DNA of 64,000 nt from contig NZ_CP066831.1 of assembly GCF_016598615.1 (NCBI RefSeq), positions 806,001 through 870,000 of the forward strand, given 5' to 3'. This DNA is from Streptomyces liliifuscus. Lineage in GTDB: Bacteria; Actinomycetota; Actinomycetes; Streptomycetales; Streptomycetaceae. Every line of letters starts with the position of its first letter. Position 1 is the first letter of the stretch. Below the pieces are notes generated by a model, which was given only the letters and a program-made list of their open reading frames with translations, was not told where the DNA came from and made no database searches. Below, piece after piece: positions 32,941 to 42,119 of this stretch. A program made the translations under genes and the position numbers.

Positions 32941-35900
32941 CTACGCGGTGTCGCGGGCGGTGAACGTGTGCCTGCCCGAGGCGACGACGTAGACGGCTCG
33001 GTCGCCTCGCATTCCCCGGAACGCCGCGCCGTCTCCGGCCGCCTGGACTGTGCCACCCCCCGCGGGCACCCGGACTTCCGCCGTCGTGTTGGGCGGGAGC
33101 TCCACGTCGAGTCGGAACCTGCCGTTCTTACGGGTCCATTGCGCGGACACCACGCCGCACGGGGTGCGGTAGCTGCCCTCGACATGGGTGAGTCCGCCGA
33201 CCGGTCGAGGGTCGATCACCAGTTCGCGGTAGCCGGCCGTACCACGTGCCTGGCGAATGCCTGCCAGTCCGCTGTGGAACCACTCCTCGATCTGCAGCAG
33301 GATCATGTGGTTCTTGGAGTTGCCCATGTCCCACTGCTCGGGGATGGTCGTGAGGCCGCCGGGATTGGCGGTGGTGGGTGCCATGAAGTAGCCGTAGCTC
33401 GGTCGGGTGTCCTCCTGGAGGACTTCCCAGAGGACGTCGTCGCGGCCACCCTCGTGCAGGGCCTTGACGATCGGCGCGAGACCGATGGTGCCGCCGCTGA
33501 AATGCGGTCCGCCGCCGAACGGCTGGTGGGCGCGGACGAGTTCCACGAGTGCGTCGAGAACCCTCTCGCGTTCGCTCTCCGGTACCAGGCCTTCGTCCAG
33601 CGCGAGCGCCTGCGCGGCCTGGGTCGCCCCGGCACTGCTCTGGTCACCCGCGGCGGTGTAGCGGCCGAGCGCCTCGTTGTAGAAGGCGTCGTTGAACGCG
33701 TCCTTGATGTTGGCAGCGAGGTTGCGGTACTCGGACGCGTCCCCGTCGCGCCCGATCAGCGCTGCCATCCGGGCCATGCGGTCGGCGATCTGGTGGTAGC
33801 CCCAGGTTCCGGTGATGCGGCCCGAGGTGTTCTCACTGGCGATCCAGTCGGCCAGGGCCGCGTCCACGATGTAGGCGTCTGCTCCTGTGCCGGCCTTCTT
33901 CGTCCTGATGTAGTTGAGGAAGGCCTGCATCTGGGGGTAGTAGCGGCGCATCGTCTGCGTGTCGCCGTACGTCTCGTACGACAGCCAGGGCACCAGGACG
34001 ATGCCGTTGCCCCAGTTGATCTCGTCGCCGAACCGGCCGGTGTAACCCCAGTCGTACACCGGGGCCTTGAGCGCCACGTTGCCGATGTTGTCGCCCGCCC
34101 TGGACTGCCCCTCCACGAGGTGGCGCTGCATGGTGCGCAGGTAGGCCGCGTATCCGAAGGTGCGGTGCAGGGAGCCGAAGGGCTGCACGTAGTCGGCGGG
34201 ATAGGCGAGCTTCTCGCGGCCGGGGCAGTCCGTGAAGGTGGACATGGTGTTGCTCATGATCGAGTAACGGGCCATGCGGTGAATGCGGTTGATCCGGTCG
34301 TCGGAGGTCCGCAGGGAACCGGCGGACGGCACGTCCGCGTGGATCTGCAGGCCGGTGACCGTGTCCCGGGTCGGTACGTAGTCCGCGGGCAGGCCGGTCA
34401 CCTGCAGCCACTGCATGCCGAAGTAGTGGAACTGCGGGTGCCACCGCTCGCCTCGTTTGTCGCCGTACGTCGTGTAGGCGGCGAACACGTTGGTACCACG
34501 GGCGGCGCCACCACCCATGATGGACGCCTGATTGACGGTGCCGTCGGCGTTCAGCGACTCGGCGGGGTACAGCTTGACGGTGGTGCCGGCCGGGAGGGAG
34601 CCGTCGAGCCGGAGCAGTGGCCAGCCGGCGAAGTTCTGCCCGAAGTCGAAGACCCACACGCCGGGCTGCGGCTGCTTGACGCTGACCGGACGCAGTGTGT
34701 CGACGACCTTGAGCGGCTCGGCCACGCGCCACACCAGCTCGGTGGTGCGATTGGGTGGCGGAGCGATTCCGGCGTCGGCCCAGCCCATTGCCGTACCGTC
34801 CCGCCGTCTCGCCGATGCACGGAGGTCTGCGCCGGGGGCGGTCCAGGCGGGCTGCTCGCGGCGTGCGTCGTAGTCGGATCCGGAGTACCAGTTGGCGGTG
34901 GTGGTCGGGCCGAGAGCCGTCTTCCAGGAGCGGTCGCTGACCACGGTCTCGACCGTGCCGTCGTCCTTCGTGAGTTCCAGGCGGGCGATCAGACGTGGTG
35001 TGACGGCGGCGCCCGCGCTGGGATCGGTGCTCGCGAGCGGGTTGCCGGAGCCGGTGACGGCGGCACCGCTCTCGTGTCCGGAGGCCAGTGCGGGCTCGAA
35101 GGTGATGCCGGTGCCGTCGGCGCCCGCGGTGCCGATCGCGGTGATCGTGCGTGACTCCAGGCGCTCGCCGCCGTCGCCCGTGTCGATGTTGACGGTGCCG
35201 CCGACGTGGTAGTTGGCCACGTTGTTGACCTTGATGGTGGTGGCGCCACGGGCGGCGGGTGCGAGGAGGCTCCCGCTGCCCTTGAACTGACTCTGCCACC
35301 AGCTGTACGGGGCGGTGCGGCCGGTCGTGGGATTCGTGACGGACCGGGTCACCAGCGCTGTGCCGTGGCCAAGTTCGACGCCCAGGGTGTTGTCGCCGTC
35401 GCGGATGAGGCCGGTGACGTCGAAGACCCGGTACTCGGTGGAGAGTTGGTAGTTGGAGTTGCCCGGGGCGAGCACCTCGTCGGTGACGGGCCTGCCGTTG
35501 AGCCGGGTCACGTGCAGTCCGACACCGGACAAATACAGCCTCGCCCTGACGATCTTCCCCCTACGCCTGTCCACCCGGAAGGCGCGGGCGAACACCGGCA
35601 GTGGCTGGTCGACGGTTCGGCCCGGGTACTCGATCCACCGGGCCCTGCCCCAGTCGGAGCGCTTGAGGAGCCCCAACTCCCATGAGGCGGGAGGGCTCCA
35701 CGGTGTCGGGTCGCCCTTGGTGCTCCACGCCCGCACCTGCCAGACGATCCGGTCGCGCGAGGACGGTGCGGGACCGTGCCATGCCACGTCGGTCTGGGCC
35801 GAGGAGCGGACCTTGCCGCTGTCCCACAGCAGACGGCCCCTGTCGAGATCCCGCTCAGTGCGCGCCGCGCGGATCCGGTAGGCGGCCTGAGTCCATCCCG

Positions 35901-36141
35901 CGCCGACACCCGCGACCCGCCAACTCAGGCGCGGGGCGGGGTCGTCGACGCCGAGCGGGTTGTCCTCGCGTCCGTCGACGGCGAGACCGGTGACCCTCGC
36001 TCCGTGTCTGTCGCCCTCCTCGTCGGCGTAGGCCTCCTGAGTGAGGCCGGGGACGGTGGGCAGCGCCAGTCCTGCCGCGGAGACGGCCGCGGTGCCGACC
36101 ACCTGTCTACGGCTCAACGCTCCGCCCGGTATGCGGGACAT
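32941..36141 (-). CDS. GH78 alpha-L-rhamnosidase with inserted domain, Tat-exported
   Basis: 1066 aa. Tat signal SRRQVVGTAAVSAAGLAL near residue 10. GH78 order as in its neighbour, starting RVTGLAVDGREDNPLGVDD. The general-acid segment is the variant FTDCPGREKLAYPADY rather than DCPxRDERLGW. Residues about 285-370 (GSGSLLAPAARGATTIKVNN to ASGHESGAAVTGSG) are an extra beta-rich insert in the N-terminal region, possibly a carbohydrate-binding unit. The two enzymes differ considerably and likely take different rhamnoside linkages. The start is ATG 36141, and 92 bp separate it from the downstream rhamnosidase. Confidence 0.9.
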   Translation of the reverse strand: MSRIPGGALSRRQVVGTAAVSAAGLALPTVPGLTQEAYADEEGDRHGARVTGLAVDGREDNPLGVDDPAPRLSWRVAGVGAGWTQAAYRIRAARTERDLDRGRLLWDSGKVRSSAQTDVAWHGPAPSSRDRIVWQVRAWSTKGDPTPWSPPASWELGLLKRSDWGRARWIEYPGRTVDQPLPVFARAFRVDRRRGKIVRARLYLSGVGLHVTRLNGRPVTDEVLAPGNSNYQLSTEYRVFDVTGLIRDGDNTLGVELGHGTALVTRSVTNPTTGRTAPYSWWQSQFKGSGSLLAPAARGATTIKVNNVANYHVGGTVNIDTGDGGERLESRTITAIGTAGADGTGITFEPALASGHESGAAVTGSGNPLASTDPSAGAAVTPRLIARLELTKDDGTVETVVSDRSWKTALGPTTTANWYSGSDYDARREQPAWTAPGADLRASARRRDGTAMGWADAGIAPPPNRTTELVWRVAEPLKVVDTLRPVSVKQPQPGVWVFDFGQNFAGWPLLRLDGSLPAGTTVKLYPAESLNADGTVNQASIMGGGAARGTNVFAAYTTYGDKRGERWHPQFHYFGMQWLQVTGLPADYVPTRDTVTGLQIHADVPSAGSLRTSDDRINRIHRMARYSIMSNTMSTFTDCPGREKLAYPADYVQPFGSLHRTFGYAAYLRTMQRHLVEGQSRAGDNIGNVALKAPVYDWGYTGRFGDEINWGNGIVLVPWLSYETYGDTQTMRRYYPQMQAFLNYIRTKKAGTGADAYIVDAALADWIASENTSGRITGTWGYHQIADRMARMAALIGRDGDASEYRNLAANIKDAFNDAFYNEALGRYTAAGDQSSAGATQAAQALALDEGLVPESERERVLDALVELVRAHQPFGGGPHFSGGTIGLAPIVKALHEGGRDDVLWEVLQEDTRPSYGYFMAPTTANPGGLTTIPEQWDMGNSKNHMILLQIEEWFHSGLAGIRQARGTAGYRELVIDPRPVGGLTHVEGSYRTPCGVVSAQWTRKNGRFRLDVELPPNTTAEVRVPAGGGTVQAAGDGAAFRGMRGDRAVYVVASGRHTFTARDTA

Positions 36142-36213
36142 GCCAAACCTCCGTTGATTCGATGATTCCTGAGGGAATGTGAACGGTCGCCCACACAGCC
36201 GACTGCCCCGGGG

Positions 36214-37482
36214 TCAGCTCCCGGCCTTGTAGTCGGCATCCATTTCCTTGAGGACCTTTTCCGGCGTGGACTGGTCGCTGAAGATCTCCTGGAGGCCGCT
36301 GAGCATGGTCTGCTGCACCTTGGGGTTGGGCCAGAGCTGGTCCATGAACGGCACCGTGCGGTCCTCCGTGATGAACTTGGACAGTTCGGTCAGGGACGGG
36401 TCGACCGCATAGCCTGTGTCGGGCAGGGAGGGCAGACCGCCCTGCTTCTTGACGAACAGGTTCATGCCTTCGGGAGACATCACGAAGTTCACGAACTTCA
36501 GCGCGAGGTCCTTGTTCTTCGCCTTGGCGTTCACTCCGTAGCCCGCACCCGCCGCGGCCGGGACGATCGTCGCGGACGGGTCGTCGGTCGCCGGCAGCGC
36601 CTTGAACGTGAACGTGCCCTTCGGGTTCTTTCCCTTGAGGAGGGCGATCACCCAGTTGCCCTGGACGATGCCGAGCGTCTTGCCGGTGGCGGCGAGGCCT
36701 TGGCTGGCTTCGTAGTTGGTGCCCAGTGGGTTCTTCTGGAAGCAGCCGGTCCTCTCCATCGTCAGGTACTTGTCCAGGGCGGTGGTCCACGGCGACTGTG
36801 CGAAGGTGGCCTGGCCGGCCTGCATCTTCTTGTCGAAGTCGCGGTCGTCGCCGTAGACGGTCGTGGCGACCAGCGCGTACTGGACGAGTTGGGTCACCCA
36901 GTTGTCCTGGTTGCCCAGTGCGAAGGCGGGGGTTCCCTTGGCTTTCGCGGCCCGGCAGAACTCCAGGAGGTCCTTCCAGGTGTCCGGGGGCGTGAGACCG
37001 GCCTTCTCCAGTGCCTGTTGGTTGTAGACCGCGCCGATGCCGTTCTGCCCGAAGATGGCGTTGTAGGTCTTTCCCTCGTACTGGGCGACGCTCTTGATCG
37101 CGTCGGGCATCTTGGCGGCCCATGGCTGGTCCGAGAGGTCACGCAGGTAGCCGGGCTTGGCGAGGACGTAGGTGGCGCCGGGGTTGCCGTTGCCGGGCCA
37201 GACCGACATCACGTCGGGTGCGGTGCCCGAGGACAACTGGGTCCGGATCTGCTGCTGGTACTGGTCGGCGCCGCTGGTGGTGTAGCGGACCTTGACGCCC
37301 GGGTTGGCCTTCTCGAAAGCCTTGACGACGTCCTCGACCGAGCCCTGGTCGACCGAGGCCAGCGTCAGGGTCTTGGAACCACCGCCACCGGAGTCACCCG
37401 CCTCGGTGCCGCCACTGCAGGCGGCAAGAAGGGCCCCAGCTGTCACGACGGCCGGCAGGACCGTCGGTATGCGTGTCTTCAT
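36214..37482 (-). CDS. Sugar ABC transporter substrate-binding lipoprotein
   Basis: 422 aa. Lipoprotein signal with lipobox LLAACSGG (Cys22) and a glycine-serine linker, then a family 1 solute-binding fold (KTLTLASVDQGSVEDVVKAF, SSGTAPDVMSVWPGNGN, WVIALLKGKNPKGTFTFKAL, FVMSPEGMNLFVKKQGGLPS). It binds a sugar outside the membrane and delivers it to the two permeases encoded upstream on the same strand. Its place between these and the rhamnosidase genes points to rhamnose or a rhamnose-containing oligosaccharide. No ATPase gene is present; in Streptomyces the shared ATPase MsiK serves such importers. Confidence 0.9.
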   Translation of the reverse strand: MKTRIPTVLPAVVTAGALLAACSGGTEAGDSGGGGSKTLTLASVDQGSVEDVVKAFEKANPGVKVRYTTSGADQYQQQIRTQLSSGTAPDVMSVWPGNGNPGATYVLAKPGYLRDLSDQPWAAKMPDAIKSVAQYEGKTYNAIFGQNGIGAVYNQQALEKAGLTPPDTWKDLLEFCRAAKAKGTPAFALGNQDNWVTQLVQYALVATTVYGDDRDFDKKMQAGQATFAQSPWTTALDKYLTMERTGCFQKNPLGTNYEASQGLAATGKTLGIVQGNWVIALLKGKNPKGTFTFKALPATDDPSATIVPAAAGAGYGVNAKAKNKDLALKFVNFVMSPEGMNLFVKKQGGLPSLPDTGYAVDPSLTELSKFITEDRTVPFMDQLWPNPKVQQTMLSGLQEIFSDQSTPEKVLKEMDADYKAGS

Positions 37483-37537
37483 GATGTCTCCCTCGGAGAA
37501 GAGGCCACGGCCGTGGTGGTCGGGTGGGACACATGGG

Positions 37538-38359
37538 TCATCCCTTCAGCCCTCCCGCGAAGCCGTTGATGATGCTGCGCTGCAACAGGAAGTAGACGAG
37601 CAGGACGGGCAGGATGCTGATCACCAGTGCGGCGAAGATGAGGTTCCAGTCCGTGACGTACTGGCCGACGAAGCCGGCGATCGCGACCGGCATGGTCTGC
37701 TGTGCGCTTCCGCTGAGGTACAGCAGCGGGGTGAAGAAGTCGTTCCAGATGGCGACGGTGTTGAGCACCAGGGCCGTCACAGTGATCGGTTTCAGCATCG
37801 GCAGCACCACGTGGCGGAAGCCCTGCAGCGGTGTACAGCCGTCGATCAGGGCCGCGTCCTCGAAGTCGCGTGGCAGAGCGCGCAGGAAGCCGACGTAGAG
37901 GAAGACGGTGAACGGCACTTGCAGGCCGGAGTAGAAGAGGACCAGGGCCCAGGGGGTGCCGAGCAGACCGAGGTCCCGCATGGTCTGGTAGAGCGGCAGC
38001 GAGGCGAGCTGGAAGGGCAGGACCAGGCCCAGGAGGACCAGCAGGTACGTGCCGCGTGACCAGCGTGCCGTGACGCGGGCCAGCGGATACGCGGCGAGCG
38101 AGGAGACGGCCAGCACGACGGCCACACTGCAGACCGTCACCAGCACGCTGTTGCCCAACGCCCCGCCCAGCGAGCCCTGTTGCCACGCCTGCGAGAAGTT
38201 GTCCAGGGTCGGCGAGGTGGTCGGGCTGATCGGCGAGGACGTGTCCGACGCCGGCCGCACAGCGAGGTTGACCAGTACGTACACGGGGAAGCCCACGAAG
38301 AGGGCGGCCGCGATCATCGCCAGTTCGAGGGCAAGAGTGCGCGGACGGTAGCGGCTCAT
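37538..38359 (-). CDS. Sugar ABC transporter permease (MalG-like)
   Basis: 273 aa. Six membrane spans and the cytoplasmic EAA loop DFEDAALIDGCTPLQGFRHV (about 183-202), which contacts the ATPase. Typical MalG-type length and C-terminus (RSIINGFAGGLKG). ATG 38359 overlaps the end of the partner permease by 4 bp, so the two are coupled. It probably forms a heterodimer with that partner. Confidence 0.92.
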   Translation of the reverse strand: MSRYRPRTLALELAMIAAALFVGFPVYVLVNLAVRPASDTSSPISPTTSPTLDNFSQAWQQGSLGGALGNSVLVTVCSVAVVLAVSSLAAYPLARVTARWSRGTYLLVLLGLVLPFQLASLPLYQTMRDLGLLGTPWALVLFYSGLQVPFTVFLYVGFLRALPRDFEDAALIDGCTPLQGFRHVVLPMLKPITVTALVLNTVAIWNDFFTPLLYLSGSAQQTMPVAIAGFVGQYVTDWNLIFAALVISILPVLLVYFLLQRSIINGFAGGLKG

Positions 38360-39303
38360 GACGCGGCCCTCTCGTTGCGGGACAGCACCAGGTACTGTCC
38401 GGCCGAGACGACCGCCACGATGATCGTGAGGACGACCGCGAGCGCGATGCTGTAACCGAACTCGCCGAGCGTGAAGGCGTCCTTGTAGATCAGCGTCGAG
38501 ATGGTGTCGGTGGCGTGTCCCGGTCCACCACCCGTCAAGGCGTAGACCTGGTCGAAGAGTTTGATCCCGCCGATGATCGACAGCATCAGGTTGATGGTGA
38601 GGGCCGGAGCCAGCAGGGGCCGCGTGACCGACCAGAAGCGCCGCACCGGGCCCGCCCCGTCGATGGCCGCCGCCTCGTGCACCTCCTTGGGCACCGACTG
38701 GAGCCCCGCCAGGAAGATGACCATGGAGTAGCCCGCGAACTGCCAGACGATCACGCCGACCACCGACCACAGGGCGACCTGCGGACTGCCCAGCCAGTCC
38801 TGCCGCCAGCCGTCCAGACCGACCGCGCCCAGCAGGCTGTTGACCGCGCCGTCGGGACTGAGCAGGTTGCGCCAGAGGTACGCGGTGACGATCGGTGTGA
38901 TCACGGCCGGAGCGAAGAGGAAGACCCTGAGCAGGTTCCGGGACTTGATGGCCGAGTTGACTCCGAGCGCCAGCAGCAGGCCCAGCGCGTTCTGGATGAC
39001 GGTGATCGACACGGCGATCAGCAGCGTGTGCCGGATCGCCTGCACCGCATCGGGATCGCGGACCATGTCGGCGAAGTTGTCCAGGCCCACGAAGGAGAAG
39101 CTGGGGTCCAGGCCGTCCCAGTCCGTGAAGGCGTAGTAGACACCGCGAATGCTCGGCACCAGGACGACGAAGGCGAACAGGACCAGGGCGGGAAGCGCGA
39201 ACCACCAGGGCGGCATGGCACGCGCCCGTCGTACTCGTGGAGGTGGCTCCACGTCCGGCGGCCGGTCCTGGTCCGGAAGGTGCTCGTTCGGAGCGAGGGT
39301 CAC
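38356..39303 (-). CDS. Sugar ABC transporter permease (MalF-like)
   Basis: 315 aa. A cytosolic proline-rich N-terminus of about 30 residues, then six membrane spans and the EAA loop EVHEAAAIDGAGPVRRFWSV (about 207-226). GTG 39303 was chosen because the strong Shine-Dalgarno GAAAGGAGGT lies just upstream. An apparent TTG start at 39333 lies inside the LacI-type operator and is unlikely. First gene of the importer/rhamnosidase operon, divergent from the LacI regulator. Confidence 0.9.
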   Translation of the reverse strand: MTLAPNEHLPDQDRPPDVEPPPRVRRARAMPPWWFALPALVLFAFVVLVPSIRGVYYAFTDWDGLDPSFSFVGLDNFADMVRDPDAVQAIRHTLLIAVSITVIQNALGLLLALGVNSAIKSRNLLRVFLFAPAVITPIVTAYLWRNLLSPDGAVNSLLGAVGLDGWRQDWLGSPQVALWSVVGVIVWQFAGYSMVIFLAGLQSVPKEVHEAAAIDGAGPVRRFWSVTRPLLAPALTINLMLSIIGGIKLFDQVYALTGGGPGHATDTISTLIYKDAFTLGEFGYSIALAVVLTIIVAVVSAGQYLVLSRNERAAS

Positions 39304-39320
39304 CGACGCACCTCCTTTCC

Positions 39321-39332
39321 TGAAACGTTTCA
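39321..39332. promoter_or_regulatory. LacI-type operator O1 (before the importer operon)
   Basis: TGAAACGTTTCA is a perfect 12-bp palindrome with the AACGTT centre typical of LacI-family sites. It sits 18 bp before the permease start, between the promoter and the Shine-Dalgarno, ideal for repression. Confidence 0.75.
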
Positions 39333-39446
39333 AACTGACGGTCGGGTCGACACTGCGGTTGGTTGGACTGAGGGAGGAGCGACTGTCGCTGCTTCGTCGC
39401 GGGACGGGCTGAACCGACGCGGTGCCGGATCACTTGTAGCGCTGAT

Positions 39447-39460
39447 GGGTAACGTTTCCC
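39447..39460. promoter_or_regulatory. LacI-type operator O2 (middle of the divergent region)
   Basis: GGGTAACGTTTCCC is a near-perfect palindrome, with only the T/T pair at positions 4 and 11 mismatched around AACGTT. It lies between O1 and O3, so looping between sites is possible. Confidence 0.65.
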
Positions 39461-39597
39461 ACAAGGTGTGGCCAGACCTTAGAGAGCGTCCCGCGTGACG
39501 TCAAGATGCCGCGCACGCTGCACGATTGTTACGCCGGAGAAACGGCGCAGCCCTCGCGAGGAACCTGCCGAGCCGCTGACTCGTACGTACACTCTGC

Positions 39598-39609
39598 GGC
39601 AACGTTGCC
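39598..39609. promoter_or_regulatory. LacI-type operator O3 (before the regulator gene)
   Basis: GGCAACGTTGCC is a perfect 12-bp palindrome 18 bp before the lacI-like start, suggesting autoregulation. AGGGGAGAGG, the Shine-Dalgarno region, follows immediately. Confidence 0.7.
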
Positions 39610-39627
39610 CAAGGGGAGAGGAACCGG

Positions 39628-40713
39628 ATGGAGCCGCAAGCACCACGCCGCCGCGTCACCATCGTCGACGTCGCACGACACGCCCAGGTGTCCACGACCG
39701 CCGTGTCCAAGGTGCTGCGCAACGCGTACGGAGCCAGCCCCGAGATGCGGGCGAAGGTACGCCGCGCGATCGACGAGCTCGGCTACCGGCCGCATGCGGG
39801 CGCCAGGGCCCTCCGCGGGCAGACGTACACCATCGGCGTGATGCTGCCCGACATCCGCAACCCCTTCTTCCCCGACATCCTGGACGGGATCACCGCCCGG
39901 CTCGCGGACACCGACTACCAGGTCTTCCTGGGCCCGGGCTGCAACGGGGAGCCGGAGGAAGCACGGGTCACCGAAGCCATGATCGACCGGGGAATGGACG
40001 GCCTCGTCCTGATCGCACCCGTGTCACAGCGGGCCCACCTCGAGCATGTCGCCTCCGTCGTCCCGACCGTCGTCGTCGGCCGCCATGGGCATTCGCCGGT
40101 GTACGACACCGTGACGGACGACGACGTGGCGGGCGCGTCCTTGGTCGTCGGTCACCTCGCCGATCTCGGGCACCGCCGGATCGCCCACATCGAGCACCAC
40201 GAAACCGACCCGACACGCATCGCGGAGATGCCCAACGCCCAGCGTGCCGACGGGTACCGGCGTGCCATGCGGGCCCTCGGCCTCGAGGAGGAGATCGACA
40301 TCGTCTCCACCACCTACACCCAGCAGGGCGGGTACGAGGGCGCCAGGGAACTGCTCGCACGCCTCCGTCGGCCCACGGCTGTCTTCGCCGGTGCGGACAT
40401 CGTCGCCATGGGTGTCCTGGAGGCGCTCACCGAAGCCGGGCTGTCCGCTCCCGGTGACATCTCGGTGGCCGGCTACGACAACACGACGTTCGCCTCGTTC
40501 GGTCCGATCTCACTGACGAGCGTCGACCAGGCGGGCCACGAGATCGGCGGCAACGCCGCACGCCTCCTCCTGGAGCGGATCGCCGACCGTCACAAGGCGC
40601 CGGTCCAGGTCAAGCTCTCCCCCTCGCTGGTGCCGCGCCGGACCACCGCTCCTCCCCCGGAGCAGACCGGCATTTCCGGGTCCGGGCAGCGCGGCGTTCA
40701 ACCGTTCGGTTGA
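39628..40713 (+). CDS. LacI family transcriptional regulator of the rhamnoside locus
   Basis: 361 aa. LacI helix-turn-helix at residues 9-55 (VTIVDVARHAQVSTTAVSKV, hinge GYRPHAGARALRG), then a periplasmic-binding-protein-like effector domain (TYTIGVMLPDIRNPFF, AVFAGADIVAMGVLEAL, ISVAGYDNTTFASFGPISLT). It is divergent from the importer permease and flanked by three AACGTT palindromes. The likely role is repression of the importer and rhamnosidase genes until a sugar signal binds. The final 25 residues are non-conserved, and the stop lies within a hairpin. Confidence 0.92.
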   Translation: MEPQAPRRRVTIVDVARHAQVSTTAVSKVLRNAYGASPEMRAKVRRAIDELGYRPHAGARALRGQTYTIGVMLPDIRNPFFPDILDGITARLADTDYQVFLGPGCNGEPEEARVTEAMIDRGMDGLVLIAPVSQRAHLEHVASVVPTVVVGRHGHSPVYDTVTDDDVAGASLVVGHLADLGHRRIAHIEHHETDPTRIAEMPNAQRADGYRRAMRALGLEEEIDIVSTTYTQQGGYEGARELLARLRRPTAVFAGADIVAMGVLEALTEAGLSAPGDISVAGYDNTTFASFGPISLTSVDQAGHEIGGNAARLLLERIADRHKAPVQVKLSPSLVPRRTTAPPPEQTGISGSGQRGVQPFG

Positions 40714-40719
40714 ACGCCG
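40692..40719 (+). terminator. Hairpin spanning the lacI-like stop codon
   Basis: CGGCGTTCAACCG (40692-40704) pairs perfectly with CGGTTGAACGCCG (40707-40719), a 13-bp stem with a minimal loop, followed by TTT. The stop TGA (40711-40713) lies inside the right arm, so translation would disrupt it. It may also act as a DNA operator. Confidence 0.6.
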
Positions 40720-40847
40720 TTTCCACCTCCGGGAAGCCTCTTCGCGCCGTACGGACGACGCGAAGACGATCTCGGCCGCACCAGAATGACGATCGTCCAT
40801 GGCGCCCGGGCCCTGAGAACCATCCGCTTGAGAGAGGTCTCCTCACC

Positions 40848-41987
40848 ATGCCCAACTTGCCCAGCAGACGACGTGTCCTTGCCGTCGGTGCCGGTGCCGC
40901 CCTCGGTGCCGGCGCGTTCGGTGCCTCAGCGGTTCCGGCGTCGGCCTCTCCCGCCGCGTCACGGCGCTCGAGCGGACGCGAGGAGACCAGGACACTCGAC
41001 GAGCTCTACCGTGCCGCCCTCGCGGAGGGCGGGAAACTCGTCGTCTACGCCGGTGGCGACACCCCGACCCAGCAGGACGGCACCAAGGCCGCCTTCAAGG
41101 ACCGCTTCCCGGACATCGACCTGACACTGATCGTGGACTACAGCAAGTACCACGACGTGCGTGTCGACAACCAGTTCGCCACCGACACCCTCGTTCCCGA
41201 CGTCGTGCAGTTCCAGACCCTTCAGGACTTCGACCGCTGGAAGCGGCTGGGCCGCCTGCTGCACTACAAGCCCGCCGGGTTCTCCAAGGTCTACGACAAG
41301 TTCAGGGATCCGCAGGGCGCGTGGGTCGCCACGGGCGCGATCGCCTTCAGCTTCATGTACAACACGGCCGCGGTCGGTTCGGGTGCGCGGCTCACCCCGC
41401 GAGACCTGGTCGACCCGAAGTGGAAGGGCAGGATCGCCTCGTCGTACCCGCACGACGACGACGCGGTCCTGTACCTCTACGCGCTGTACGCCCAGAAGTA
41501 CGGCTGGGACTGGGTGGCCGAGCTCGCCGCCCAGGACGTGCAGTTCGCGCGGGGCAGCAACTCCCCGGGCGACGCCGTCTTCGGCGGCCGGAAGACGATC
41601 GGTGTCGGCACCGCGGGCTCGGCCGCCGGCTCGTCTCCTGTGACGTTCGCGATCGACGCACGGCACCCGTTCATGGCCTGGGGCCAGCGCGCCGCGATCC
41701 TGGAGCAGGCCAAGAACTCCACGGCCGCCAAGCTCTTCCTCAACTGGCAGCTGTCCACCGAACACCAGCAGCAGTCCTTCAACGGCTGGTCGGTACGCAC
41801 CGACGTCACTCCCCCGGCCGGCCTGAAGCAGATCTGGGAGTACCCCAACGCCCACGTGGACGGCTTCCCCCGCTTCATGGCCGACCGCGCCGAGGTGGAG
41901 CGCTGGAAGCAGACGTTCGCCCTGTACTTCGGCGAGGTCAAGGGCGACCCCACGCCCGGCTGGCTCGGACTGCACCCCGGAGCCTGA
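40848..41987 (+). CDS. Tat-exported extracellular solute-binding protein (iron/spermidine-type fold)
   Basis: 379 aa. Signal SRRRVLAVGAGAALGAGAFG (Tat) then AVPASASPA. The mature protein starts LDELYRAALAEGGKLVVYAG, the family opening of ferric-iron/thiamine-like binding proteins (type 2 periplasmic fold), with MYNTAAVGSGARLTPRDLVD and GRIASSYPHDDDAVLYLYAL. No permease or ATPase gene adjoins it, so it is an orphan binding protein or an enzyme-like derivative. The ligand cannot be assigned. It follows LacI by 134 bp, and the hairpin at 40692 argues for separate transcription. The Shine-Dalgarno GAGAGAGG is rather far from ATG 40848. Confidence 0.8.
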   Translation: MPNLPSRRRVLAVGAGAALGAGAFGASAVPASASPAASRRSSGREETRTLDELYRAALAEGGKLVVYAGGDTPTQQDGTKAAFKDRFPDIDLTLIVDYSKYHDVRVDNQFATDTLVPDVVQFQTLQDFDRWKRLGRLLHYKPAGFSKVYDKFRDPQGAWVATGAIAFSFMYNTAAVGSGARLTPRDLVDPKWKGRIASSYPHDDDAVLYLYALYAQKYGWDWVAELAAQDVQFARGSNSPGDAVFGGRKTIGVGTAGSAAGSSPVTFAIDARHPFMAWGQRAAILEQAKNSTAAKLFLNWQLSTEHQQQSFNGWSVRTDVTPPAGLKQIWEYPNAHVDGFPRFMADRAEVERWKQTFALYFGEVKGDPTPGWLGLHPGA

Positions 41988-42119
41988 CCGTCGAGGGGCT
42001 GCCGGTCCAGTGCTCCACAGCCCAACGGAACGGCAGCCCCACTCTTCACATCGGCCATACAAGCGGCGGATAGACTCGGACGCCCTGTCCCAGTGGATCA
42101 TTCATCCAGGGGGTTCGTC

